Part shown: positions 25,012-32,786 of the stretch, in pieces
How positions within the stretch are numbered: position 1 is the stretch's first letter
Layout: each line of letters starts with the position of its first letter
DNA from: CAZAZQ01 sp964489705
GTDB taxonomy: Bacteria; Zixibacteria; MSB-5A5; GN15; FEB-12
Assembly: GCA_964489705.1 (NCBI GenBank)
Contig: CAZAZQ010000009.1
Span: 85,915 to 149,914 of the forward strand
Length of the DNA: 64,000 nt
Reading direction: 5' to 3'
Position numbers and translations under genes: made by a program
The notes under the pieces: model-generated
Database searches by the model: none
Told to the model about the DNA's origin: nothing
The model's input: the letters and a program-made list of their open reading frames with translations, nothing else

Positions 25012-25785
25012 TCAAGAAGGGAAATTGTGTTCGTGTATCAACCGCAGTCCTTCCAAGGTCAGAGTAGGATTGATTACGTCCAAGTAGCGGGAGTGTCCCT
25101 CTAAAAACCGAGAGAAACCGCCCGTCCCGACGAAAGAGCACTTGGCAAAACCGGCTTCCTTCACGATGTTCTCGATGATGAAGTCGACCTGCCCGATGGT
25201 GCCGTAAAAAAGCCCCGAGGTCAACGCTTGGGTGGTGGATTTCCCGATGACCCGTTCGGGGGGAGTGATTTTTATTTCGAAAAGTTGTGCCGCCTTGCGG
25301 GCAAGCTCCGCCATCGATGTTTCCGGTCCGGGAATGATAACCCCGCCGATGTATGCCCCTTTACCGTCGACCACATCGAAAGTCGTCGCCGTCCCGAAAT
25401 CGACGATAATCACCGGTGCCGAGTAGAGAGCAAATCCTGCTGCGGCGTTGGCTATTCGGTCGGCGCCTAACTGGCGGGGATTGTCAATCGCAATGGTGAT
25501 GGGCAGTTTGATGTCCGAGGTAACAACGAGGGGAGGCTGGGAGAGATATTTTTCCACCGCTTGTTCGAACGTCTTGGTCAAACACGGCACCACCGATGCA
25601 ATGACGACCGCCATTTCCGACCGAGACGGAAGAGACATTCTTTCCAGCGTGTTGACCAGCAATAAACCGGCATCATCCACCGTCGAGCGGTTGACGGTCG
25701 AATAACGGAAATGACCGGCAAGTTTTCCGCCATTGAAGAGTCCGAGGACAATGTTGGTATTGCCGATGTCGATTGCCAGCAGCAT
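25012..25785 (-). CDS. coaX: Type III pantothenate kinase
   Basis: The 257-residue protein has the ASKHA-fold signatures of CoaX: LAIDIGNTNIVLGLF at the N-terminus (phosphate 1), GADRIANAAAGFALY, VDFGTATTFDVVD (phosphate 2) and GGVIIPGPETS. It phosphorylates pantothenate with ATP in the first step of coenzyme A synthesis and, unlike CoaA, usually resists feedback by CoA. The length is normal for the family. A birA partner, common beside coaX elsewhere, is not in the window. Confidence 0.93.
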   Translation of the reverse strand: MLLAIDIGNTNIVLGLFNGGKLAGHFRYSTVNRSTVDDAGLLLVNTLERMSLPSRSEMAVVIASVVPCLTKTFEQAVEKYLSQPPLVVTSDIKLPITIAIDNPRQLGADRIANAAAGFALYSAPVIIVDFGTATTFDVVDGKGAYIGGVIIPGPETSMAELARKAAQLFEIKITPPERVIGKSTTQALTSGLFYGTIGQVDFIIENIVKEAGFAKCSFVGTGGFSRFLEGHSRYLDVINPTLTLEGLRLIHEHNFPS

Positions 25786-25966
25786 AGTTTTTCCTCTCCC
25801 GAAAGAATTTCTCAGCCAGGCTTGTAACCAAGCCCTCTGTCGGCAGCAAAATACGTTTTCTCCTCCAAGAAGGCAACCTGTTCAATATTCAACCGATTTT
25901 TCGTCGGTGACTGTATTGCCGGTGGGAACTCCCGATAAGAAGTGAAACAGGAGCTTGAGAGCAAAA

Positions 25967-26470
25967 ATGAGAAAGATATATCTTATTTTACCGTTTTTCT
26001 TGGTGATGACGGGATGTACTCAGCGCGTCGCTATCGTCAAAGCCACCCCGGAAAAGAAAAGTCCGCCTCCCGGCTATACCGCCGATCCCGCCGCCGATAC
26101 TTTGCTCAAAGAAGGGATGATGATTTTCCGGCAGGGAGAGTACGAACGCGCCCGGCGCTACTTTGAGCTTGCTTTGCAAAAAGGCACTGACGATTGGCAG
26201 GCATACTACTACCTCGGGCTCATTTACAGTAAACGGAACAGCCATGCTCAGGCGATGGACAATTTTACCGCCAGTCTTGCCTATGCTCCTTACGACAAAC
26301 GAACCCGCAGCCGAATTTATGTGGCGATGGGACAAACATGGGAAAAGCAAGGCAAGTTCGGACAAGCCAAGCTGAACTACATAACGGCTTTGAACTTGTA
26401 TCCCAAATCGGAACCTGCCGAAGACGGTCTGAAGCGGGTCGAAGAGCACTTCCGACAATCGGCAAGGTGA
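25967..26470 (+). CDS. Small TPR lipoprotein
   Basis: The ATG at 25967 gives 167 residues (a TTG at 25955 is possible but too close to GGAG). The lipobox is LVMTGC. After a Pro-rich linker come two or three TPR units (KEGMMIFRQGEYERARRYFE, AYYYLGLIYSKRNSHAQAMD, RIYVAMGQTWEKQGKFGQAK). It resembles outer-membrane assembly or motility pilot lipoproteins only in general layout. It is related in architecture to the TPR lipoprotein at 17428. Confidence 0.8.
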   Translation: MRKIYLILPFFLVMTGCTQRVAIVKATPEKKSPPPGYTADPAADTLLKEGMMIFRQGEYERARRYFELALQKGTDDWQAYYYLGLIYSKRNSHAQAMDNFTASLAYAPYDKRTRSRIYVAMGQTWEKQGKFGQAKLNYITALNLYPKSEPAEDGLKRVEEHFRQSAR

Positions 26471-26607
26471 TTTTCACCTGCTTTATCCGAAAGATTTTCC
26501 CATAAAATTTAACTCCTCGCCATATTTTTTCGGCTTTTTCTTTTCTCCGTGGGTATCACGATATATGTTGATTAGAGAGATAATTGCTCGCAATTGTCGA
26601 TTTTCTG

Positions 26608-26636
26608 TTGACAGAGTATGTCGAAAGCGGCATATT
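26608..26636 (+). promoter_or_regulatory. Possible sigma-70 promoter of the HMA gene
   Basis: TTGACA (26608-26613), a 17-nt spacer and CATATT (26631-26636). The -35 is perfect and the -10 weak, leaving a leader of about 50 nt. Confidence 0.45.
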
Positions 26637-26695
26637 CCGAGAGACAAGAGAAACAAGCAACTACTACTAATACCACCACAGAAGGAGTAATACTG

Positions 26696-27208
26696 ATGAG
26701 GAAGGTTTTCATCTTTGTTTTGGCTGCCGGTGTGTTGATAAGTTTCACCGCCGCGAATGCGTACGAAGGATGCGGCGCTACGAAGAAAGTCACTCATTCA
26801 GGCTGTCCCTCCCAGAAAACCGTCGACAAAGGAACCGCCGGCGGCGAACACGGCAAAGCCTGCCCCGAAAGCGGTGCCTGTGAGTTTGCTACTCTTGCCG
26901 TTGAAGGAATGACCTGCGGAAACTGCGAGCAGTCGGTTACCGAAGCGCTTTCCGGTGTGGACGGCGTCGTAAAAGTGTTGCGCGTCAGCTACAGCGAGGG
27001 AATAGCGGAAGTCTGCTACAATTCGAAGAAGACCGACAGTCAAGCGCTTGTTACCGCAATCGAGAATAAGGGGTACCCTGCTAAGGTTATCACAATGGCT
27101 GAGCCGGAAAAGAAAAACACGGCATGCGCCACCGTCACGAAAATAAAACCTGCTTGTTGCCGAGGGGATAAAAAAGCTTCGTCTCACGAGAAAAGCGACA
27201 AGAAATAA
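26696..27208 (+). CDS. Exported heavy-metal-associated (HMA) domain protein
   Basis: The start at 26696 is fixed by GAAGGAG nine nt upstream and by a signal peptide (MRKVFIFVLAAGVLISFTAA). The 170-residue product has a short Cys-containing linker and then one ferredoxin-like HMA domain with the metal-binding loop GMTCGNCEQSV (Cys74, Cys77). The C-terminus is Lys- and Cys-containing (KPACCRGDKK). HMA domains bind Cu(I) or Hg(II). Export implies a periplasmic metal chaperone or scavenger; no metal ATPase or MerT is adjacent. A strong terminator follows. Confidence 0.85.
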   Translation: MRKVFIFVLAAGVLISFTAANAYEGCGATKKVTHSGCPSQKTVDKGTAGGEHGKACPESGACEFATLAVEGMTCGNCEQSVTEALSGVDGVVKVLRVSYSEGIAEVCYNSKKTDSQALVTAIENKGYPAKVITMAEPEKKNTACATVTKIKPACCRGDKKASSHEKSDKK

Positions 27209-27227
27209 AGCGTTGTTGAGCGCGGGA

Positions 27228-27254
27228 AAAGCGGGAGGTTCTCCCGCTTTTTTT
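27228..27254 (+). terminator. Intrinsic terminator
   Basis: AAAGCGGGAG and CTCCCGCTTT form a 10-bp stem with loop GTT, followed by a T-tract. It ends the HMA gene transcript. Confidence 0.9.
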
Positions 27255-27343
27255 ATTGTCGAAAGAAGATGAATCCGACCGCTTCCCGAAGGTCGCAGGA
27301 AAAAGAGTTGTCGTTTTCCCTAAAGGAGTGTTACTTTCGTCGT

Positions 27344-28306
27344 ATGAAACGAATGTTTGCATGGAGCCTGTTGGCACTGGTTCTCTGGCAAAGCCCCATA
27401 CGCGGCGCCAAATATGCCGGTGATCCTTTTTCGCTGGGCTACGGGGGGCGGGCGCTGGCGTTAGGAGGAGCCGTTATTGCCGGTCCATTTGACGCCTCGA
27501 CGGGGTATTGGAATCCGGCGGGGATGAATCTTCTCCACGGTAGGCAGGTGATGTTCATGCACGCCGAGACGTTCGGCTCCCTGCTCAACCAAGACGTGTT
27601 TTCCTATATCCAGGTAAACAACCAGCCTCATTCGGTTATTCACGCCTACGGCTTTTATTTTTATTCCCTCACGGGTGGGGGAATAAAAATAACCGACACC
27701 CTCGCCAACGGTCGTCCCTACGTTGTCCGGGAGGAGTCGCATGGCGACTATCTCCTTGCCGCCGCCGTCTCGGGGGAAATTGCGCAGACCGTTGACTTCG
27801 GCATCAGCGCCAAAATAATATATCGGGATGTGGAAGTCATCAGCGGCAAAGGGCTCTCGCTCGATGCCGGTCTTTACTATCGGCCCCACCCGAAGGTTCA
27901 CCTTGGACTGATGGTAACGGATATCACCACCGGCTTTATCCGCTACTCCAAGCAGTTTCCCGAGGACACCGTCAATTACGAAACCATCTATCCCACCGTC
28001 AGACCGGGCATACGGGTGGAACATCGAGTCGGCGATTTTACCGGCAGGTTTCTTTTCTCTGCCGACATCAAGTTTGAAAACTTGAAATACGCCGCCCAGT
28101 ACTGGAGCGGGCCGATCTCGGTCGACACTCACTACGGCTGGGAAATCGGTTACAAGGAAGCGGCGTTCGGCAGAGTCGGCTTTGATATCGGACGGCTGAC
28201 CGCCGGAGGCGGAGTCGACGTCAAACGTTTCACCGTTGACTTTGCCTATCTCCATCACAGCGAATTGAACGAAACCTACCGAGTCAGTATCGGCTATCGA
28301 TTCTGA
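27344..28306 (+). CDS. PorV/PorQ-like outer-membrane protein
   Basis: Starting at 27344 the protein has 320 residues with a signal peptide (MKRMFAWSLLALVLWQSPIRG). The motif GYGGRALALGGAVIAGPFDASTG followed by YWNPAGMNLL is the N-terminal hallmark of PorV/PorQ/UPF0164 barrels. The rest is alternating amphipathic strands ending in an aromatic residue (YRVSIGYRF), as expected for an outer-membrane barrel. AAAGGAG lies 15 nt upstream, farther than usual, so the start is not certain. Relatives occur at 39696-40649 and as the N-terminal part of the SppA fusion. Confidence 0.8.
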   Translation: MKRMFAWSLLALVLWQSPIRGAKYAGDPFSLGYGGRALALGGAVIAGPFDASTGYWNPAGMNLLHGRQVMFMHAETFGSLLNQDVFSYIQVNNQPHSVIHAYGFYFYSLTGGGIKITDTLANGRPYVVREESHGDYLLAAAVSGEIAQTVDFGISAKIIYRDVEVISGKGLSLDAGLYYRPHPKVHLGLMVTDITTGFIRYSKQFPEDTVNYETIYPTVRPGIRVEHRVGDFTGRFLFSADIKFENLKYAAQYWSGPISVDTHYGWEIGYKEAAFGRVGFDIGRLTAGGGVDVKRFTVDFAYLHHSELNETYRVSIGYRF

Positions 28307-28347
28307 CCGGGGAGAGCCTCATCCCGTCGATTTTTTCTCCGTGCGGC

Positions 28348-28375
28348 TTGACAGGACGGGGTGAGTGGTTAGTAT
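28348..28375 (+). promoter_or_regulatory. Sigma-70-type promoter of the GNAT gene
   Basis: TTGACA (28348-28353), a 16-nt spacer and TAGTAT (28370-28375), giving a leader of about 20 nt. Confidence 0.6.
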
Positions 28376-28402
28376 GGGGACTACAGTTAAGGAAAACAAA
28401 CG

Positions 28403-28951
28403 ATGCCCATCAAAATTGAAGGTCGAAGAATCAATCTTCGCAGCATTACCAAAGCCGACGTGCCTTCCCTCTACGAGTATGCCCGCGATGAAGAGATAAG
28501 CCGCTACACCTTTATTCCCCACCCGTACAAAATCAAGGATGCCCTCCGTTTTGTCAGGTACGCTCAAGCGATGGCGCGAAAAAAAGAAGAGTTCCATTTC
28601 GGCATTGAGCTGAAAGGAAGCAAGCACATAATCGGCATGATCGGGGTGCAGGGGGTAAATCGCAAACACAAGCGCGGCGAGGTCGGCTACTGGGTCGGCA
28701 AGAGCTTTTGGGGGAAAGGATATGCCCGGGAAGCATTGGCGATGGTGCTCTCTTTTTGCTTTGGGGAACTTGGGATGGAGCGAGCGGTCGCGCACGTTAT
28801 GCACCCGAATCGTGCTTCGTCACGCCTGCTGGAAAAAAGCGGCTTTACGTTTGAAGGGAAACTCCGACGACACTGCCTCCAGCATGGGGAATGGGTCGAC
28901 ATTTTATGCTACGGCATATTGAAAGAAGAATTTTCCTCCGATAAGAATTAA
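28403..28951 (+). CDS. GNAT-family N-acetyltransferase (RimJ/RimL type)
   Basis: The 182-residue protein matches the RimJ/RimL-like acetyltransferase_3 layout. It opens with GRRINLRSITKADVPSLYEY, then GEVGYWVGKSFWGKGYAREA (acetyl-CoA pyrophosphate-binding loop) and HPNRASSRLLEKSGFTFEGK (motif B). It transfers acetyl from acetyl-CoA to an amine, possibly a protein N-terminus or a small molecule. AAGGAAA precedes the ATG. Confidence 0.9.
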   Translation: MPIKIEGRRINLRSITKADVPSLYEYARDEEISRYTFIPHPYKIKDALRFVRYAQAMARKKEEFHFGIELKGSKHIIGMIGVQGVNRKHKRGEVGYWVGKSFWGKGYAREALAMVLSFCFGELGMERAVAHVMHPNRASSRLLEKSGFTFEGKLRRHCLQHGEWVDILCYGILKEEFSSDKN

Positions 28952-29055
28952 CGGGGGCATTTTCACCGGCGCTTTTGTTTTTCCCCTTCCCCTTGGAAGG
29001 AAACTGAGGTAAAAAAGCTGCTGATGCGGGTGCGTCTCGGATGCGGTCTTTTACG

Positions 29056-29145
29056 AAGCAGGCAAGAGGCAAAAAAGAGCATGTGATTCACCGGTTTTTT
29101 CGTCCTGTGCAGGGGAAGTTTCCGATTTTAGCGTCTTGCCTGCTT
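29056..29145. repeat. Inverted repeat with 66-nt loop
   Basis: AAGCAGGCAAGA (29056-29067) is exactly complementary to TCTTGCCTGCTT (29134-29145). The right arm touches the -35 box at 29144. It could be an operator or a structured RNA. Confidence 0.5.
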
Positions 29146-29172
29146 GAAAGGGAGCGGGGAATGCCGTATAAT
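29144..29172 (+). promoter_or_regulatory. Strong sigma-70 promoter of trxB
   Basis: TTGAAA (29144-29149), a 17-nt spacer and a perfect TATAAT (29167-29172). The start near 29179 gives a leader of about 100 nt. Confidence 0.75.
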
Positions 29173-29280
29173 TCGATATTGATAGGAACCTTGGCGTCGG
29201 TGAAACGGTTGTGTATTATTTAGCCCTCAGGGCGAGAAACGGAAAATAATTGTGAGTTGACATAGAGATGGAGAACAAGA

Positions 29281-30234
29281 ATGGCTGAAGAAAAAGTATA
29301 TGACATTGTTATCGTCGGCGGCGGTCCGGGAGGGTTGACGGCTGGTTTATACGGCTCCCGTGCCCAGCGGAAAACCATCGCTTTGGAAAAGTACCTGCCC
29401 GGCGGGCAGATCGCCAACACCGAAGAAGTCGAAGATTACCCCGGTTTCGAGCGCATCTCCGGGGCGGAACTGGCAAACAAGATGGCGGAGCACGCCAAGA
29501 AATTCGGATTGGAAATCGGCTCGGAAGAAGTCGTGGAAGTGTATGTCGACGGTGACGACCGCGTCGTTCGCTGTGCTTCGGGGAATATCTACCGTGCCAA
29601 AGCCGTGATTCTCTCCACCGGCGGCTCGCCGGTCAAGCTCAATGTGCCGGGAGAAAAGGAATATGCCGGCAAAGGAGTCTCCTATTGCGCTATCTGCGAC
29701 GGGGCGTTCTTCAAAGACCAGGTGATAGCGGTCGTGGGCGGCGGCGATGCCGCAGTGGAAGAAGCGACTTACCTGACGAAATTCGGCTCGAAGGTCTACA
29801 TTATCCACCGCCGGGACAAGCTCCGGGCGCAGAAAATCGTCCAGCAGCGCGCGTTCGACAACCCGAAAATCGAAATCATCTGGGACACGGTGGTCGAGTC
29901 GATTAACGGCAATGAAAGGCAAGTCACTGACCTGACATTGAAAAACGTGAAAACCGGCGAAAAGTCCAAGCTGGACGTCGGGGCGGTCTTTATCTTCATC
30001 GGTTTCCGTCCCAACTCGGACATCACCCGGGAAGCTCTCCGCAAGGACCAGGGCGGGTATATCATTACCAACGAACGGATGGAAACCTCCATTCGCGGCA
30101 TCTTTGCCTGCGGTGATGTGCGATCGCAATTAGTGCGCCAGATTACCAACGCCGTCGGCGACGCTACCACGGCTGCCGTGGCGGCTGAGAAGTACATCGA
30201 AGAACTCGAAGATAAGAAAGCCGCCCGAGCTTGA
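29281..30234 (+). CDS. trxB: Thioredoxin-disulfide reductase
   Basis: The 317-residue flavoprotein has the FAD-binding GGGPGGLTAGLY loop (13-24), the redox-active pair in SYCAICDG (Cys136, Cys139), the NADPH-binding GGGDAAVEEA (153-162) and the second FAD motif FACGDVR. It reduces thioredoxin with NADPH in the cytosol. GGAG precedes the ATG. Through thioredoxin it may supply electrons to the selenocysteine peroxiredoxin at 53989-54693, which is inference. Confidence 0.95.
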   Translation: MAEEKVYDIVIVGGGPGGLTAGLYGSRAQRKTIALEKYLPGGQIANTEEVEDYPGFERISGAELANKMAEHAKKFGLEIGSEEVVEVYVDGDDRVVRCASGNIYRAKAVILSTGGSPVKLNVPGEKEYAGKGVSYCAICDGAFFKDQVIAVVGGGDAAVEEATYLTKFGSKVYIIHRRDKLRAQKIVQQRAFDNPKIEIIWDTVVESINGNERQVTDLTLKNVKTGEKSKLDVGAVFIFIGFRPNSDITREALRKDQGGYIITNERMETSIRGIFACGDVRSQLVRQITNAVGDATTAAVAAEKYIEELEDKKAARA

Positions 30235-30473
30235 GGAAACTGAGAGAAGTGAAACAATTCGGGCTTTCCGATTGTATAACATATAGATACAATATAGGCA
30301 CTAAAAGTGGGAAAATGGGAAAAATTCTTTACCTACCGGAAATAATTTTCCTTGACAAGGTTTGACAAAAGCTCATTTTATAGAGTGCCTATAGGGTGAC
30401 AAAATGCACCGCTGGAAGAGCGAGTGCAACAAATTGCAGATTCACTTCAAGAGATTTTCCAGAAAGGGCAAGA

Positions 30474-30515
30474 GGGTATTGTACCCTTTACGACAAAAAA
30501 GAGAGATATTCTCTC
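30474..30515 (+). promoter_or_regulatory. Dyads upstream of the sigma-54 promoter at 30578
   Basis: GGGTATTGTACCC (30474-30486) and GAGAG/CTCTC (30501-30515) are short inverted repeats about 90-120 nt upstream of the predicted start. That is the usual place for activator sites at sigma-54 promoters. Binding is inference. Confidence 0.35.
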
Positions 30516-30577
30516 GTGTGCCCGAAAAAGACTGGAACTGTTGAAGAAAAGCAAGGTTTATTGGAGAGGAAGTTTTT

Positions 30578-30593
30578 TGGCATGTAAATTGCC
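30578..30593 (+). promoter_or_regulatory. Sigma-54 (RpoN) promoter
   Basis: TGGCATGTAAATTGCC matches the TGGCAC-N5-TTGCW consensus, with the invariant GG (30579-30580) and GC (30591-30592) at the correct spacing. The predicted start is about 30604. Nothing protein-coding follows before a terminator, so it appears to drive a small RNA. Confidence 0.7.
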
Positions 30594-30603
30594 TATTGTG
30601 TGA

Positions 30604-30709
30604 GTAGTTGATTAAATAAAGATATCCGGGAGTGGTGTTGTGCTGGTCTATCCAGCCGCTTGACGTTAGAGTCAGGTACCCCCCCTCCGCCACTCTCGGT
30701 TTTTTTTTT
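30604..30709 (+). ncRNA. Candidate sigma-54-dependent small RNA (~106 nt)
   Basis: From the predicted sigma-54 start to a ten-T tract. A closing stem, CCGGGAGTGG (30626-30635) with CCACTCTCGG (30690-30699, one G-U pair), encloses a GCTGG/CCAGC hairpin, a TGAC/GTCA hairpin and a run of seven C followed by TCC. There is no ATG or Shine-Dalgarno inside. The last stem plus T-tract is a rho-independent terminator. It could be a free regulatory RNA or a leader/attenuator for the kinase gene 52 nt further on. No known family is recognised. Confidence 0.55.
30626..30709 (+). terminator. Terminator stem of the candidate small RNA
   Basis: A 10-bp stem (one G-U pair) closes a branched 54-nt interior and is followed by ten T (30700-30709). 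Confidence 0.65.
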
Positions 30710-30760
30710 CTCTTTTTTCCCCTCTTTAGAAGCGTTCCCTCCCTGTCGATATGTTTGGTA

Positions 30761-32743
30761 ATGTCAGTGGCAACAAACATACGGCACCTCGTTGGGAAGG
30801 CGAAACGTCTCGGATTTTTCGCTCGTTTGAGCAATATCATCATCATCCAGATGCTTTTTGTTTTTGCCGCCGTGGCGCTTCTCTTGTTTTTCCCTCAATC
30901 GCAAAATGCCGTCGATTCCGACCTGACGGAACTTCAGAGAAAAATCAAGACCTTTGCCGCTCACATCGACTCGGTGTTGACCGAAGAAAACCTCCAGAAT
31001 TGGGAAGAGCTTGCCCAGAACCGTCGCGCCCGGGCATGGCTTGATTCACTGTTCCAGAGCGAAGAATCTTTTATCGAGGCGGAAATTATCGTTCCGGCTG
31101 AAGGAAAAGGATATGCACCGCTGCTGACATTCCAAAAAGCCGCCGCTTCTTCCGAGGAACATCCCCTCGAACATGAACTGTCTCAGGTGCTCGATACCGG
31201 TATCGTCAAACTGGGACTCCAGCAGCCTTCGAGCATGTTCATCTCCTCTATTTGCTGTGCCCACCATATGATTCACTACTATCCCTTTCCCAGCCACGTC
31301 GACACTCCCGGCGTACTGGTGGCGCTCAGCGAACATAACCTGGTCATTTCTGACAGGGCTCAACTGAAATATGCTCTTTTTATTCTCTTTTTGTTCTCCA
31401 CGCTGGTTTCTTTGCTCACCGTGTATCTGATTTCCAACCGGTTCAAAGAGCCGTTGAATCATCTCATCCAAGGGTTTGAAAAAACCGCCGATGGAGAGCT
31501 GTACTACCTGTTTGAAAGCAGCGGTGACGTTGAGTTGCAGAAGCTGGTGAACGCATTCAATCGGATGTCGGAAACGTTGTGGAGAAATCATAAGCGAGTC
31601 AAAGAGTTCAACTACCGGCTGGCACACGCCAACCAAGAACTCATCGAAGCGCAAGTCTTTCTGGCGACGCTTATCGATCGTTCCCCCAGTTGCATCATTA
31701 CCACCGACGCCCACGGCAAGATAATGATTTTCAACCGGATGGCGACGGAGGTCTTCGGCTATGCCAATGAGGAGATGCTCGGCCGCCACGTCGACGAGCT
31801 GTTTACCAACGCTCCCGAGGAAAAGCTTACGGAAGACACAACCGCCGGTATTGAAGTACTCTGTCAACGACGGGAAGGCACCACCTTCCCGGCGTACTTA
31901 ATCGTTTCTCCCATCATCATCCAGCAGGGACATCCCTCGGCATATTTGTATATCGTTCGGGACATCTCCGAAAGTAAGAGCTATCAAGAAATGATGATCC
32001 GTATCGACCGCTATTACACCCGCGGGGAAATGGCGGGAGAGGTCGCCCACGAAATAAACAACTACTTGGCGGTGCTCTCCGGTAATATAGAATTGTTGCC
32101 CTTGATGTGGAAGAAGGGAGACGAAGAAAAGTTTTACAAGCGCCTTGAGGTCATGAAACAGACTGTCGACAAGATCGCCCGCTTCTCGGACGGCTTGATG
32201 AATGCCGATCCGGATGAAACCAAGTTCGAATTGACTGACCTCAACCAGCTCGTCGAGAATACCGTGGCTTTCTTGAAACCGCAGAACAAATTCGACACCA
32301 TTTCGGTAACGACGTCGTTGTCGCCGGATATGCCTCCGATGGAAGTCGATATCGGTCAGCTTCAGCAGTTGGTGGTAAACCTCCTGTATAATTCCGCCGA
32401 GGCTCTGGCAAACTACGAGGGAGAAAAGCGAATCACCGTTACCACCACTGTTGCCGGTGAAGCGCCAGCCCGGGAAGTCCGCATCATCGTGGCGGATACC
32501 GGTCCCGGTGTGGAGCCCGACAAAGAGCCGTTACTTTTTGATAAGCGCTTTACCACCAAGCGCAAAGGGCACGGCATCGGCTTGATTAGCTGTCGCAAAA
32601 TCGTCGAAGCCCACGGAGGAACGATTACCTATCACAACGACAATGGAGCCGTTTTCACGGTCTCTCTGCCGGTCAGAAGAAAATCATCACAGGACAATAC
32701 TACGTCCGCACCCAGAGAAACGACCGCCGCCAATCCGGCATAA
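30761..32743 (+). CDS. PAS-domain sensor histidine kinase (NtrB-like), kinase 1
   Basis: Starting at the ATG at 30761 the protein has 660 residues; a longer frame would pass through the small-RNA terminator. No strong Shine-Dalgarno is visible, so the start is uncertain. It has an N-terminal transmembrane helix (IIIIQMLFVFAAVALLLFF), an extracytoplasmic sensor segment, a second helix (ALFILFLFSTLVSLLTVYLI), a HAMP-like linker and a PAS domain (CIITTDAHGKIMIFNRMATE). HisKA follows with phosphoacceptor His430 (GEVAHEINNYLAV), then a HATPase with N, G1 (DTGPGV) and G2 (GHGIGL) boxes. The cognate regulator is not adjacent; kinases of this layout usually phosphorylate NtrC-type sigma-54 activators. 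Confidence 0.85.
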   Translation: MSVATNIRHLVGKAKRLGFFARLSNIIIIQMLFVFAAVALLLFFPQSQNAVDSDLTELQRKIKTFAAHIDSVLTEENLQNWEELAQNRRARAWLDSLFQSEESFIEAEIIVPAEGKGYAPLLTFQKAAASSEEHPLEHELSQVLDTGIVKLGLQQPSSMFISSICCAHHMIHYYPFPSHVDTPGVLVALSEHNLVISDRAQLKYALFILFLFSTLVSLLTVYLISNRFKEPLNHLIQGFEKTADGELYYLFESSGDVELQKLVNAFNRMSETLWRNHKRVKEFNYRLAHANQELIEAQVFLATLIDRSPSCIITTDAHGKIMIFNRMATEVFGYANEEMLGRHVDELFTNAPEEKLTEDTTAGIEVLCQRREGTTFPAYLIVSPIIIQQGHPSAYLYIVRDISESKSYQEMMIRIDRYYTRGEMAGEVAHEINNYLAVLSGNIELLPLMWKKGDEEKFYKRLEVMKQTVDKIARFSDGLMNADPDETKFELTDLNQLVENTVAFLKPQNKFDTISVTTSLSPDMPPMEVDIGQLQQLVVNLLYNSAEALANYEGEKRITVTTTVAGEAPAREVRIIVADTGPGVEPDKEPLLFDKRFTTKRKGHGIGLISCRKIVEAHGGTITYHNDNGAVFTVSLPVRRKSSQDNTTSAPRETTAANPA

Positions 32744-32786
32744 CTTTTGGTTGGCGCGGCAGGGGGGAATGATGTAGCTTTATATC

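Larger units (their letters stand above)
28952..29280. other. Intergenic region upstream of trxB
   Basis: This 329-nt stretch has no gene. It contains a 12-bp long-range inverted repeat (29056-29067 with 29134-29145) and the trxB promoter, both listed separately. The ~100-nt leader of trxB also has a small GCCCT/AGGGC hairpin. Confidence 0.55.

Noticed and set aside
30424..30603. A 59-codon GTG-started frame ending just before the small-RNA start
   Set aside because: Its first part looks amphipathic, but it runs through the sigma-54 promoter and the upstream dyads and has only a weak GGAAG site. I could not support it as a gene; conservation would change this.
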